From Atherix ibis (taxonomy: Eukaryota > Arthropoda > Insecta > Diptera > Athericidae): a stretch of DNA of 64,000 bases. The notes under the pieces are model-generated. The model had not been told where the DNA came from, made no database searches, and saw only the letters and a program-made list of their open reading frames with translations. This document shows positions 34,602 to 45,850 of the stretch, one piece after another. The stretch spans positions 38,046,811-38,110,810 of the forward strand of contig OY282605.1 of assembly GCA_958298945.1 (NCBI GenBank). The letters run 5' to 3'. Every line of letters begins with the position of its first letter. The stretch's first letter is position 1. The translations under genes and the position numbers were made by a program.

Positions 34602-35341
34602 CAGTGATGGCGAACTTTTTTTCCGTTCGGGTCAAAATGATATTAAAACGATGTGTAACATAAAAATTGAAAAAATTGCATACTTTTTAAGATTTTATAT
34701 CGATAATTGTTCACAAAAGACTGAATAATATTCAATAAAGAAAATACGAAGTAGTGATTGATTTTTATATTTCTGATTTTCAGAATTGTGAGGCTTGATC
34801 AGACAGATATGTTAATATGACACAGAACCAAGTCAATTTCTTAATTATTAAAAATGTACAAGTTGCAATTATGATTATATACGTATTGTAATTAGTAGTT
34901 CCGTAAACTATCTTTAATAATTTTTACTGGAATTTATAATTCAAATTTTACAAATTTTTAAAATCTTCCACAAGATAACCCATTGGGAGCATGTTCATGT
35001 TTTTTAGAAGATATTCTAGAAATTAATATTAATGTAAATTGTTGTACATATAAAAACAGTGAAATAATTTAAAAAAATCCTATTTAAATGAACAATTAAA
35101 AAAACATATTTTTCCCTTAATAAAATGTGTAGGAATATTGAATGCACTTTGAAACTAATATTATTTTCCTTATATTTTCATTTTGAAGTAATTATTCGAA
35201 AAATTTTGTCAATTTCTAAATCTCTATATTATCTGTAATTACATGTAAGCCTTATATTAAAATAATTTTTTTTTCTTGACTTTTTACTTTGGCAAAAATT
35301 AAGCAGTCTATGAAACGCGGGTCATAGGTCCGCCATCACTG
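34602..35341. mobile_element. hAT-type MITE, 740 bp
   Basis: The left end CAGTGATGGCGAACTTTTT and the right end GGTCCGCCATCACTG are inverted repeats of the form common to insect hAT elements (CAGTGRTGGCGAAC). Flanking octamers GTCTAAAG (34594-34601) and ATCTACTC (35342-35349) share the TCTA core typical of hAT 8-bp target duplications, though the full match is only about 5 of 8. The interior is AT-rich with no transposase, so it is non-autonomous. Confidence 0.85.
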
Positions 35342-35584
35342 ATCTACTCCAGCTATGAACAACCGTTTAGTTGGCACAGAAAAAGGGGCTGTATTCAGCG
35401 CTGCATACAGAAACGATACACGTTCGATCGGACCCTTTATTATTATATGTATACAAACTGGATCATCCTGAATAACAGTTGAAATTTAAATTTATTATTT
35501 TGCTTGGGAATATATTTTGAGTACAAACTGAAGACCGCCGTTTTCTTTGTTTTTAAATTTGCGGCTTTATTGTGGAAAAATATA

Positions 35585-35782
35585 AATTATGCTTTTGAAA
35601 GTTCAATAAATTTCTATTATGAAAACTAGATGTCAGTGGGTGTCATGTCTACATTAAAAAGTGTACACAAATTTATGCACGTAGTACGATTTCTCACCGC
35701 TTTTTCTATAATTCAGCCAGAAAATTGCGTGTACATATACGAAAATCTGACGTAAGGGTCTATCGAAGTATTCTTTAATCTA
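35585..35782. repeat. 200-bp direct repeat, copy 2
   Basis: Partner of 34383-34582, about 1.2 kb downstream. The hAT MITE lies just beyond the end of copy 1 and is absent at the equivalent place here, where TTTAATCTAAAGCACAAAAA continues. Confidence 0.85.
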
Positions 35783-35784
35783 AA

Positions 35785-36650
35785 GCACAAAAATGCTGCC
35801 AAATTTTTTTTGGAGAATACAGTCGTAAGAACGCACACTGAATTAAAAACTCCCCATCTACTGTTGTGAAGAATAAAACTATTTAAGCAAATGTATTAAT
35901 TTATACTTACTTGTTCGTAAACTATTTAAAACTGATTAAAACCGCAATTAAACTTTCACTCCGCGATAATTATCTAACTGTCAACAAAACCTTCAACAAG
36001 ACCGTGTAGAGAATTGCTGAGACCAAGTTCAGGTATAAAATTCTACACTAGAAACACTCTCAGATATGATGTCTTGCAACGCCATCAAACGCAGTATTAT
36101 TGTTTGCTATTCATTTAGCAACCTGCTCAGCTATTATTCATGTCTTAAGGAATATTAATTCATATAAACAAAAAATATAACAAATAATAAACTCAAAAAC
36201 CATTTAATTTATAGAAATTTAAAAAGTTTATCAACTAAATTGAAAATTTGATCAACTATTCGTCATACAGTCTGCCAATGTAAATATTTTTATTTTATTC
36301 AGATTGAATAAAGATAATAATATGAAGTGTTTGTAATTTGACGAATAACTTTTGGCCTATATTTTTGTTTGTAAGATAAAAATTGAATACTGATAACATG
36401 TCTGATAATATAAAAATAGAAAATATTTACAATAAAGAAAATTGTTGTTTGGTAAAATTATGATAACAATAAATAAAAAGTGCATTTTGAAGAAGTTGGC
36501 AAAAAATATTTAATAACAATAAATAATAATGATGACTGGACATTTTGATACCCAATCAATATTTCATATTTATTTTACTTGTTTTTGTTAAATAATTCCC
36601 ATAAATAGAGTTTGAATATTATTTATTAATCAACAATGCATTTAATAAAG
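35785..36650. other. AT-rich gene-free stretch
   Basis: Nothing recognised. Confidence 0.5.
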
Positions 36651-36654
36651 TGTT

Positions 36655-37586
36655 TATCCAATTGGTGTTTCGGAAAGTATTAAATAAATAATATATACTT
36701 GAAATTTCGATAATTTTTGATGACTCATTTTGTATATTGCTTTAATCTTGCCATTATATATGAGATATAAAATAATTGAAATGATCACCACAAGACTTTT
36801 TCCAGGACTCGATCCTTTTGCGATAATTTAAAATGACTTTTTCGCACATTCCCTACTGTTATTTGACTACTACTTGACGGATGTTGGTTTTTAAACTCTC
36901 CAAAGTTTAAAGATTGTCTACGTTAACAGGTTGGTTGAGAACAAAAATTCCAACGGAATCAAATAGCCCGATCTTGGAGGCCAATTGACATCACAAAATC
37001 TCGAAATTATGAATTCTAAAAAAAATTCGTGTAATAAAGCCAAAATTTGACATGCTGTGTGGCTTACAGCGCCGTTTTGTTGAAATCGCATAAATTTTAG
37101 ATTAAAATCTTCAAGTTTAGATCAGATAAAATCGGTAATTATGTGACCATAGCTGTCAGAATTGACGGAAATGATCTCTTCTTCTTCACGGAGAGCCAAT
37201 GACACCATCCTCCACACCTTCTCCATAACTGTATGGTGTGAATTATACCATTGTACCTCAGACTGGGTACAATGGTATAATTCACACCATACAGTTATTT
37301 TTTGAGGATACAATGGCTTCTCGAGACTCAGTTGTGATTATTTACGTATCCATCGTACGAGAAATGATTTTTATCCCTGAAGAAAAATTTGCGCGAAAGA
37401 GCGCGAATCGAGGCTAGGGCAGAATAATAGCGGTTGTGGAAAGTTTTTACAATTTTAACATGTTGTTTGATTATTTAAAGTGAATGGCAATTCTTAATCT
37501 TAACAAATACTATTCTGAGTGACACATATCGTATACAACTATCAAATGGCAAGGCTGTATTTTCCAAACCCCGAAATGGACAATAC
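36655..37586 (-). mobile_element. Family T element (T5), internally deleted
   Basis: The left end TTATCCAATTGGTGTTTCGG (36655) and the right end TGTATTTTCCAAACCCCGAA (37557) are the family inverted repeats. On the minus strand the second catalytic region reads FQQNGAVSHTA (Asn for Asp), and the VTVWCE region is present at about 37300. Noncoding right-end blocks (GCGCGAATCGAGGCTAGGGC and ACATATCGTATACAACTATC) follow. A 31-bp perfect inverted repeat interrupts the coding part. Confidence 0.8.
37227..37296. repeat. Perfect 31-bp inverted repeat with 8-nt loop
   Basis: Arms 37227-37257 and 37266-37296 are exact reverse complements (arm begins AACTGTATGGTGTGAATTAT). The loop is TCAGACTG. It lies inside the transposase relic of T5, in the VTVWCE region, and comes from an inverted duplication of that coding sequence. 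Confidence 0.95.
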
Positions 37587-37599
37587 AGTTTAATAAAAT

Positions 37600-38440
37600 T
37601 TCTAGACTATTCAACAGTTTCTTTGTTGAGTGAGCCTTTTTCAAATGATAAGAAAAAAAATTCAACGATTACAAGTTACAATATTATCGCTTACCCATTA
37701 TAAGTTGAATTGATAATTAATGAAAAAAATGTAAGGAAATATTTCATGAGAAAAACCAAAATAAACAAAATAAATTTAGAAAAAATACTATCTGCAATTT
37801 AATGGGACTTAAGCAGAGAATTGTTTAGTTTTGGTGCGATAACATATGAGAATGTTCGATAGTCGTTTTAGACCCCAAATGCGTTGTGCTCAGGCATAAC
37901 TTCCGGTTCTGATAAGTTATTTTGCTTTGTCGTAAAGTGTGAGCACAGAAAGTTTCGCAATATTGTTCAATTTATTACCATGAAAAGAAAATATGTATAC
38001 CATATGATAAACGGAATGGAATAATTAAGATTTCTGCCTGTTTTTTTTTATGGATAAACGACCACAAAGACCCCAACAACAAACTGGGTTGAATTTCGTT
38101 TCGCTGATGGATCAACAAAGGAAAAAAGCACAGACACAAACAACATCTGCGCATTTAATAGGTTTTCCGTTTTTAATACAATCGAATTGATTGATCACTT
38201 TAATTATAGAAATGATTATTTCGCACACCCCATCGTACTATCGCAGCTTATCAGACATGTAATTACGACCATCGTAAGTTGTCATATTAATAGTAATTTT
38301 GAGGCACTTAGCACAAAGACGGATAGTTAGACGTATTTTTTGGGGGAGTTATCATTTGTATCAATTTTTTTTTGTATAGTACATAAAAACTAAATATTAT
38401 CAATAGCAGTTTCGGAAAATTCCTTTTTTCTAAATAACAT
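37600..38440. other. Low-copy stretch without repeats
   Basis: 37810-38300 is not A/T filler and has no sign of the transposon families nearby. It holds the small frame at 38050-38190. Possibly host DNA. Confidence 0.35.
38050..38190 (+). CDS. Possible small host ORF or first coding exon, Gln-rich
   Basis: ATG at 38050 opens 46 codons to TGA at 38188. The product starts MDKRPQRPQQQTGLNFVSL, then MDQQRKKAQTQTTSAHLIGF, and is rich in Gln, Lys and Arg. This composition is unlike translated A/T filler and typical of the disordered N-terminus of an insect nuclear protein. The block is repeat-free. A donor could lie at ATAG/GTTTTC near 38160, which would make it a first exon. No domain and no homologue recognised. 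It may be chance. Confidence 0.3.
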   Translation: MDKRPQRPQQQTGLNFVSLMDQQRKKAQTQTTSAHLIGFPFLIQSN

Positions 38441-39190
38441 ACGAGGTGGTGCAGAAACATGGTGAGTGCAGTGCAAGTTCAAAACATGCAGTGCAAGTTT
38501 CAACCTTATCCGGTAACTGCACGACCCTATAAAGCGAAAGAAGTAAATTTGTGTTTTTAGAGCGCGGTACGAAAAATAGAACAGCGAAATCTGGAGTCAT
38601 CAAATATTTTGTTAAACTTCGTAAATCCGCAAGTTTGACTTTTGGCGAATATATCTCATTTCGAAAGCACAAGTTTTTCGATGACCTAAGGTATTTTTAA
38701 AGGGTTGACCTTTTTAAAGGACATCTTCAGAATCAAAAACTTATAAAAATCTGCAATGAATCAAGGATCAACTGTAACGTCCAGAAGCAGTGGCAGACGA
38801 ATTCCTCTCAAGAAGGCCTTCAACATCAAAACATAACGAAAATTTGGAGACTTTGAAGAGCTTTTTTTGACAGAAGAAATTTTGTTTAATTAAAATTCCT
38901 TTCGGATATTGTAGACCGTCAAAGATCAACTGTAACGTCCAGAAGCAGTGGAAGACGAATTCCTCTCAAGAACGCCTTCAACATCAAAAAATGACGAAAA
39001 TTTGGAGACTTTCAAGAGCTTTTTTTGGCAGAAAAATTTGTTTCATAAAAAAAGTCCATGAAACGATAAGAAATAGGGTTCTTCGAATATTGTAAACACT
39101 TCGATGCTTTTCTGTTACAACGCCTCCTGTTACACGGCCATTTCCATTAATAAGTTTTTGGTGCAAAATATCATTCCCGTGGCTTCCAAA
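38441..39190 (+). mobile_element. Mariner B relic (B5) with internal duplication
   Basis: It has the mariner B leader (CCTTATCCGGTAACTGCACG then ACCCTATA), then sequence encoding AKSGVIKYFVKLRKSASLTF-like N-terminal residues in broken frames. A unit starting GATCAACTGTAACGTCCAGA is present at 38766 and 38924 (158 bp apart). Later parts contain LRRILRMLTRFDAF-like scraps near 39060-39130 and ITPPVTRPFPLI-like sequence. No frame is open for long. Confidence 0.6.
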
Positions 39191-39289
39191 GCGTTTTTAT
39201 TTGTTATATTAAGGTGGAAATCATCGGAACCGCCATCCGGCATTGCTTCGTGGTGCAGAAATTGATCACTACTCTAGTTAATTATTTCT

Positions 39290-40110
39290 ACCGTTTTCGT
39301 TCACGCTTATCCAGACTTAGTCTTTATAGCCTCCCAAACCGTTCCCGAGTCCAACATGAGCGCCACGACATTTTCCGGCGTCAGGGGTTCACCACCGCAT
39401 CTCTGTACCTCTTCTCTTTTCGCATTGAATCGGGTGCAGTAAAATAACATGTGCTCCACACTCTCCACCATCCCGTCACAAGAAAGGTACATTAGACTAG
39501 AATCCAATTTAAAGCGGAACTGGTAAGACCCGTGCCCCGTCAAAAAATTAGGGAATGTAGTAGCCAACACCGCCACATTGTCGATCTATCCGCGGGTCTG
39601 CCGTCGGGGGCATTATCCCAACGATTTTGCCAGCTCTTGATGAACTCATTTCTTTCCTCCGTACAAGCCTCGGATCGCGACACATACCATTGGTATCACC
39701 CTCAATGCGCTCCTACGGTGGACTCAAACAACTTCACGTATGTATGTTGCTCTAATCAACCCATGCTCCCAAATTGGTGCAGAATACAGCAGGATTAACC
39801 CGACCTCGGTCGGGAGCCTCTTACTCTGCCTGGGTCTCCACCAACGTATAATAGGTGTTCGTGAAACCTCAGCCTCGCCTCAATCATCACCTCTAGGTAC
39901 TTTGGAGATGGTCCTGATGTTCACCAATAGTCTCTAGCTCTTCCACACATATTTGCCACTAAGACCACAGCAACAGCATCAGAGAATGCGATAATTCTCG
40001 CCTCCTCTGGGATATGAAGCCTGAGAATACCATCACACATCACAATCCACAACAGAGGACTTAGAACCGAGCCCTGTGGAACTCTTTCAAATCTACATTA
40101 TCTTATCTGT
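39290..40110 (-). mobile_element. Non-LTR retrotransposon RT-to-C-terminus fragment
   Basis: On the minus strand from about 40085 the frame reads FERVPQGSVLSPLLW (RT motif B), then CDGILRLHIPEEARIIAFSDAVAVV. FSDA occupies the place of the catalytic FADD, so a catalytic Asp is lost. The fragment continues through SRSEACTEERNEFIKSWQNR and ends in FLTGHGSYQFRF and VEHMLFYCTRF at about 39400, a C-terminal region typical of these ORF2 proteins. The family resembles R1/LOA-type rather than jockey. GC is higher than the surroundings, suggesting a younger insertion. Several stops. Confidence 0.75.
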
Positions 40111-40169
40111 ATGCGACTAGTGCTAATTCATCCTACGGTGCCTTTATGTACTTTGTTTTGAGCTTCCAT

Positions 40170-40850
40170 AATGAACTCACCTTCCAAAATTAAAAACCTC
40201 ATTCAACGGCTACCCAACAAAAATCCGCGAGATATGATCTTATAACTTCCGAAATATTAAAGCATCTATCTAAAAAAACAATCGTTCTACTCACATATGA
40301 CAGCATCCTTCGTGCATCACATTTTCCCCAATTATGGAAATTTTCCTTTTTCTTATAGACCCATAAAAAAAATTGATTTTAAAACGGCTTTACTCCATTT
40401 TCAAAGATGAATAATGTAATCACCCATCACCAATTTGGTTCAGTAGTGTCATCGCGTCGAACTTTATTGCATCCTCTCTTGAGCAGAAAGAGTACTGCCC
40501 AGCTATATTTTTGGATATACACAAAGCTCAGGCTTTCGACCTCTCAGAGCGATATTTTCAGCGAACATTCTGAGATATGCTGAAGGCCCTGCCATCCTAG
40601 CTCATCACCAAAACCCTATCATAGCGACCACCATCCTGCAAACCCATATTTAATTCCTCCAAAAATGGTTCAAAAAGTTGACAAATGAAGGTGAACAAAC
40701 AAAAATGTGTTCATGTTACTTTCACACTTCGTCAAGAACCTTCTTCTTCCATAACCTTGACCGGTACATCACCGGTGGTAGGAACTGAATTTTTAGGTGG
40801 CATTATTCCACCAAAAAACGAAGTACGTTAAAAAACTCAAGTTTGACAAA
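40170..40850 (+). mobile_element. Jockey-type RT fragment
   Basis: Plus-strand frames give SARYDLITSEILKHLSKK, then a spacer, then HHQFGSVVSS (HQFGF motif), and IFLDIHKAQAFDLS (RT motif A with both Asp positions). Downstream TEFLGGIIPPKNEVR precedes a DKRLK scrap matching the segment after the catalytic region. It is internally deleted, with the motif B and FADD region missing. It lies 60 bp from, and divergent to, the minus-strand RT fragment. Confidence 0.75.
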
Positions 40851-41840
40851 CGATTAAAATGACCAAAATCCCTTTTATTTTTAGTATTTATTAATATCAT
40901 AATCCCAATTTCCATTACGATTTTCTAAGTTTTTACAATAAATATCCTTTCTCCCAAAAACAAATTAATTCTTATAAAAATAACTCAAAAGTCGAATACT
41001 TTCGGAAATTATGTATAAATTATTACATAAAAATTTTACTATAATTTTAATAAAAGTTTCTGGCAAAAGTAAAAAAATCGCAAATCACGAATTTTGCTGA
41101 AATCATAGTTAAACTATTATACGCGTACGAGTATTTTCGCAACAAACAGAAAAATAGAAAGGAGGTGGGACATATTATGGATAAAAAGAGAAAGAACGTG
41201 GAAGTATTTATCAAATTATGCGCATCCATCGGACAAAACGATAAATAATTGCATAAATGCTGTAATTGATCTTACATCACGAAGCATCCGTTATATGAAA
41301 ACAAAACCAGTTTAGGATGGCTCGTAATTCTCGTCAGCAAAAAGAGGTCTATTCATTGGGATTTTCCAACTACTATCTCGAGTTTGTTCTCTTTCAACAT
41401 CTCCTTCTCCACCAGTCTCCGTTCTGTATAATAGAAGACTTACTTGGAGATTAATAAAAACCTTAATATTTTGTGTTTAGATAAAATGGAAAAATTCAAT
41501 AGAAAATAATCGAGAACAACTTTTGAGTTTTTATTTTTGGTTGGATTAAAATATTTTCCGCAAGATACCGCCAGTGATACTCCTCATTCTTCTTGTTGAG
41601 AAGCTTTTGTATAAAATTTTGGGGCAGACAATCATCAAAAAACAAATTTTTTAAAAGCATTTCCTGTTTTTTTATGGTGTCATTTTTATTATCATATTAA
41701 AATAACATATTTTTACAGTTTTTTTAATCAAAATTATTACCAAAAAAAAAATTCAAATTTTACGCAGACGACTATTCATATTGCTGTTGTAAGGTTTATT
41801 ATAAAAGAGAGCACCGTCACAAAGTTAAGTTTTTACTCTT
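40850..41840. other. AT-rich gene-free stretch
   Basis: Nothing recognised. Confidence 0.5.
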
Positions 41841-41845
41841 TGCAT

Positions 41846-41879
41846 CTGTCTGTCTTCTTCTTCTGCTCGTTTTTCGTAG
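41846..41879 (+). repeat. 34-bp exact repeat, copy 1
   Basis: Starts CTGTCTGTCTTCTTCTTC and ends TTTTTCGTAG. Identical to 44854-44887. Confidence 0.95.
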
Positions 41880-41969
41880 TTGGTTTTCTACTTTTTTTCG
41901 TCTACATTTTTTCTAGCGCTGTCTTTGACACCATTCAATTGCTTACTACAATTTAAAAATACTGTTGTT

Positions 41970-43333
41970 CATTTTGTGGTTCGGAAAGTACAGATTTGTC
42001 ATATTATATGCCATTTAAGGTGGCATTTGTTAAGGTTAAAATTTGCCATTTCATATTGTGGATCGTTTTATCGCCAAATAATAACAGAAAATTGTAAAAT
42101 ATTTCTATGAATGTGGCAAAAAATTTTCCGTCGATGAGGATCAGTTTTCGGTAATTGGATATGTTAATGAGCAAAATTTCTGTTTGCGGGGATCTGAAAA
42201 CGCACTTGTTACTGTCGAGGAGCCATTGTATCTGAAAAAATAAACCATCTGTTATGCATTTTGGTCTGAAGGTTCAATTGGCCCTTCGCGAAGTAAATGG
42301 GACGATTATCGTTTGCATGATGACAAATATTTTTGACGATGAGGCTTATTTCTTTTTTGGTGGATAAATTTTTTTGGCGATGAGGCTTATTTCTCGGTTG
42401 GTGGATACATTTTTTTTTAGCAATAAGGCTTTTTTTTCTCTTTTGTGCAAAATTTTCTTCAGAAATGAGGCCCATTTCTCTTTGTGGATACGTAAATAAT
42501 CAAAATTGCCATATATGAGGCTCTAAAAACCCAAAAGTAACTGTGGAGGAGCCATTGTATCTGCAAAAATAAACTGTCTGGTGTGGATTTTGGTCTGAAG
42601 GTCCCATTGGTCCCCTGCGCAGAAGAAAGCAATGAGGCTTCTTTTCCGTTTGGTAGATAATTTTTTTTGACAAAATTTTCTTCAGCGATGAGGCTTATTT
42701 CTCGTTTAGTTGATACCTAAATAATGGAAATTGCCACATATGAGTGGCTGTAGAGTAGCCATTTTATTCGCAAAATATGACCATCTGGTGTGAATTTTGA
42801 TTTTAAGGTCTTATTGGCTTGCCGAGAAGAATAAAAAAAACCTTTCTGTCAATTCTGAGCGCTATGGTCACATAAGAACCAACTTTTTTTGACCTGAACT
42901 TGAAAATTTTAATCTTAAAAATAAATGGTTTTATGAAAACAGCACCACAAGCCACACAACTCAACAAATTTTAACTTCATTGCACTAAAACGCAGAATTT
43001 CAAGATTTTTTATGTAAATTAGCCTCCAAGAGTGTGCGATTTGACGCCTTTAAACTTGTTTCTATTATGCTCCACAAAAAACTGTCCGCGCGTACAATCC
43101 TCAAACTTTAGAGCATTGAAAACCCAACATCCGTCAAGTAATGGCCGAATTACAACCCGAAATGAGCGAAATAGTTATCAAAAAATTACTTCAAAATTCG
43201 GCATGTTTTTATATAACATACCATGTGCATAATGGCAAAGTCCAAATAATATAATAAAATAAAAAGTTACTCAAAATCTGCATTCTAAATGTAGTTTTTT
43301 TAGTTAACTTTTCACAAAAGCACTTTGGATAAC
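41970..43333 (+). mobile_element. Family T element (T6) with repeated catalytic-Asp segment
   Basis: The left end ATTTTGTGGTTCGGAAAGTA is the best family T terminus in the window. The right end (ACTTTTCACAAAAGCACTTT then GGATAAC at about 43306-43333) is a weak inverted match. Plus-strand coding scraps: FSDEAYFS-type motif several times between 42330 and 42720, NPQVTV-type region twice, KWFYENSTTSHTTQQI at 42927 (second catalytic Asp is Asn), CDLTPLNLFLLCSTKN at 43035 (third region). The size, 1364 bp, is near full length but inflated by the internal repeats. No intact frame. Confidence 0.8.
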
Positions 43334-44200
43334 TGACAGTCTGACATTACCGACGCCACTGCACTGCTTTTTTCTGCTGGCTTTGCTGCTATCGCATCAA
43401 ACTGTCACAATCACTGCATCAGCATTAAATGGGAAAAAATTGTCATTTAATACTTGCTGACCTTGCTTGCGGATCATGTTTCTATTCAATGAAAGAGAAT
43501 AAAAAAATTAAATATATTAAAATCATACAAAGTAGAAAAATTACAATAAAACCAAAAAAAAATGAAATTGTATCCAAGAAAAGATGGAAAAATTTAATTA
43601 AAAATGAAAAATATCGTCAAAACTAAAGTTCTTTTTACGTTAAGACGTACCATAATCCGAGCGGAAATAGTTTTTCAAATTACTTTGCTCCCTTTTATCA
43701 GGTAATTTTTTATTATTTTTTATTATCATTATTATTATTTTTATGATTAAAATTAAATACCGAGAATGGATAAAACTTGATTAAAGCTTTTAAAGAAAAT
43801 TCTTGTTTTTCAAGTTAAACTTTTCTTGAACTGCCATTCTTTTTTTTTATTAATTTTTGTTTTCCGTCTGCTAATTCTTTGAATGGCATATAATTTATAA
43901 TATAATTAGAAGATGATGAAATTTAGATTTAAAATAATATATTTTAGGGTTTTTTTTTTGTTTATTTGGATGTATGTTTTCACATATAAATTGTAGGCAT
44001 TGAACTAGAGCATGAGTGACATGCCGCCATGTTTATTTTGGGAGACATATTATCTATCGTTCTGACAGTCTTAACATACATTATTAATTATTAACAATGT
44101 TGTTGAGGAGTAAATTTTTTTTTATTATTAACTGCAAGTGACAAACATAACACTCATCGACGCTACTCCAACTATTGAGACTCTACTGAAGCGCCATTAA
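43333..44200. other. AT-rich gene-free stretch
   Basis: Nothing recognised. Confidence 0.5.
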
Positions 44201-45850
44201 ACGATCAGCCAAATTTACAGACGTCAGCCAACGTAACGGCGAAATTACCCCTGAATTTATTCCGGATTTGTGATATTGACTGATAAAATGGCTGACTTGT
44301 AAGCCGACCGACCATTTTTGGCTGACAAATCATCTAATTTCGACTGACCATCTAAAAGCATGATTGTGACATTTGGCTGAACTGAGATGCATTTTCGTGT
44401 TTGTCAGCCAAGCCGTTAGGCGCTGTATTAAGTCAGCTATGGCATGAATTCGTGGTATAACTGACAACGCCATCAGCCACGTCTGCCATATCATTGCGGC
44501 AAAATAAAATCACTTTTAAAGACATTTTTTTCAATTAATTTTTCTTTTAAAATAAAATTTCATGCCCAATTATTAACTTATTTTAAGAATCAAATTATGA
44601 TAACATTAAAAAACTGGAATTATTTGTTTTTGATTTTCAATACATTTACCGAAAAATTTTTAATCAATTTTTTTTTTTTTAATTAAAAAATAAAAACTAA
44701 AATATCTTTTAAAAAGGAAAAGGTGAGCAATTAAATCAAATTAATTTAGAGCACATCGAACGTTTATATTTTATAGTTTTTTTTCCAAATATAATTTAAA
44801 ACGAAATGAAGCCACACCTGTCAATACGTGAAACTCGGGTGTGGCTGACAGGCCTGTCTGTCTTCTTCTTCTGCTCGTTTTTCGTAGCCGACTGGCTGAC
44901 TGTTTGTTAGGCATACAACTTGGCTGACCGTTTAATAGCCGGATTTTTGCAACCCGTCACCACAAATAAAATAAGTTGATAATAGCTAATGCCTTTAGTA
45001 TGGATTTGCTTGACGAGACAGCCCAGTTGGCTGACCGTCTAATACCTTGATTTTTCGTCAGTCAACGTCAGCCATCAGCTAATCATTAGTCAATTTACAA
45101 GGTACCTTACCATAGCTCAATGAGCGAAGTTCAAACCGAAGTACTCTTAAAATAAAAATTGGTACCACGAGAATAGGGTGCTCAATGGTGTTAAAACACA
45201 CACTGTGCCCGATATTAGTGAAGCGCCTTAGGCTGCAATGTGGTGACTATGGTTAATACCCACATCGAGGGTACGTTCTCCGGACTGCTGGTAAGTGATA
45301 CCGTTTTTTATCTTAGACGCTGTCACTGCTTATGACAGCAGATGTTTAGATAGGCCTCGCCACAAAAAGTTGGACTGATCAGCTTGTAACTGATTGCTGA
45401 TTGAGCTTAACCCAATCCCTATGGTCGGAGGCAAGAGATCAGTCACATTAAATAACAATATAATACTGGCCGTCTAATAGCCGGATATTTGCGTCAGCTA
45501 TCGTCTGCCACTTTGGAAAAGTTGCCTTGATTAGATTTGGTTGACCGTCTAATTGGCAGACGTCAGCCAACTTTACGTCACGGAAAAAATTGGCTGATAC
45601 GTGACTAACGAATGGCTGATGGCTGATGTTGGCTGATGAAAAATTATTCTCTTCCAAAGTGATCAGCTACTGTCAGCCAATTCGGCTAAATTGGCAGATT
45701 CGTCAGTCACTACATCTACCAAAATTAGTCAGCCAAAGTCACACATCAGCCCATTAGACCATCAGCCAAAATAGGAACCAATTCTGGCATCAGTTTAAGA
45801 TCACATTGGCTGACGTCTGCCAATTTTACTTATCGTCTAATAGCACCTTA
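44200..45850. repeat. Field of GTCAGCCAA / TTGGCTGAC motifs
   Basis: The short words GTCAGCCA, TGGCTGAC, GACCGTCTAATAGC and CGTCTAATAG recur dozens of times on both strands, for example near 44205, 44345, 44405, 44840, 44930, 45030, 45070, 45470, 45540, 45600, 45680, 45730 and 45815. Copies are irregularly spaced and often alternate direct and inverted. No monomer of fixed length. The segment 45110-45440 is a non-repetitive insert of ordinary composition. No gene seen. Confidence 0.75.
44854..44887 (+). repeat. 34-bp exact repeat, copy 2
   Basis: Identical to 41846-41879, here embedded in the GTCAGCCAA field between GGCTGACAGGC and CCGACTGGCTGAC. Confidence 0.95.

Noticed and set aside
34602..35341. 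Active hAT transposon
   Set aside because: The interior has no transposase frame. It can only be a non-autonomous MITE.
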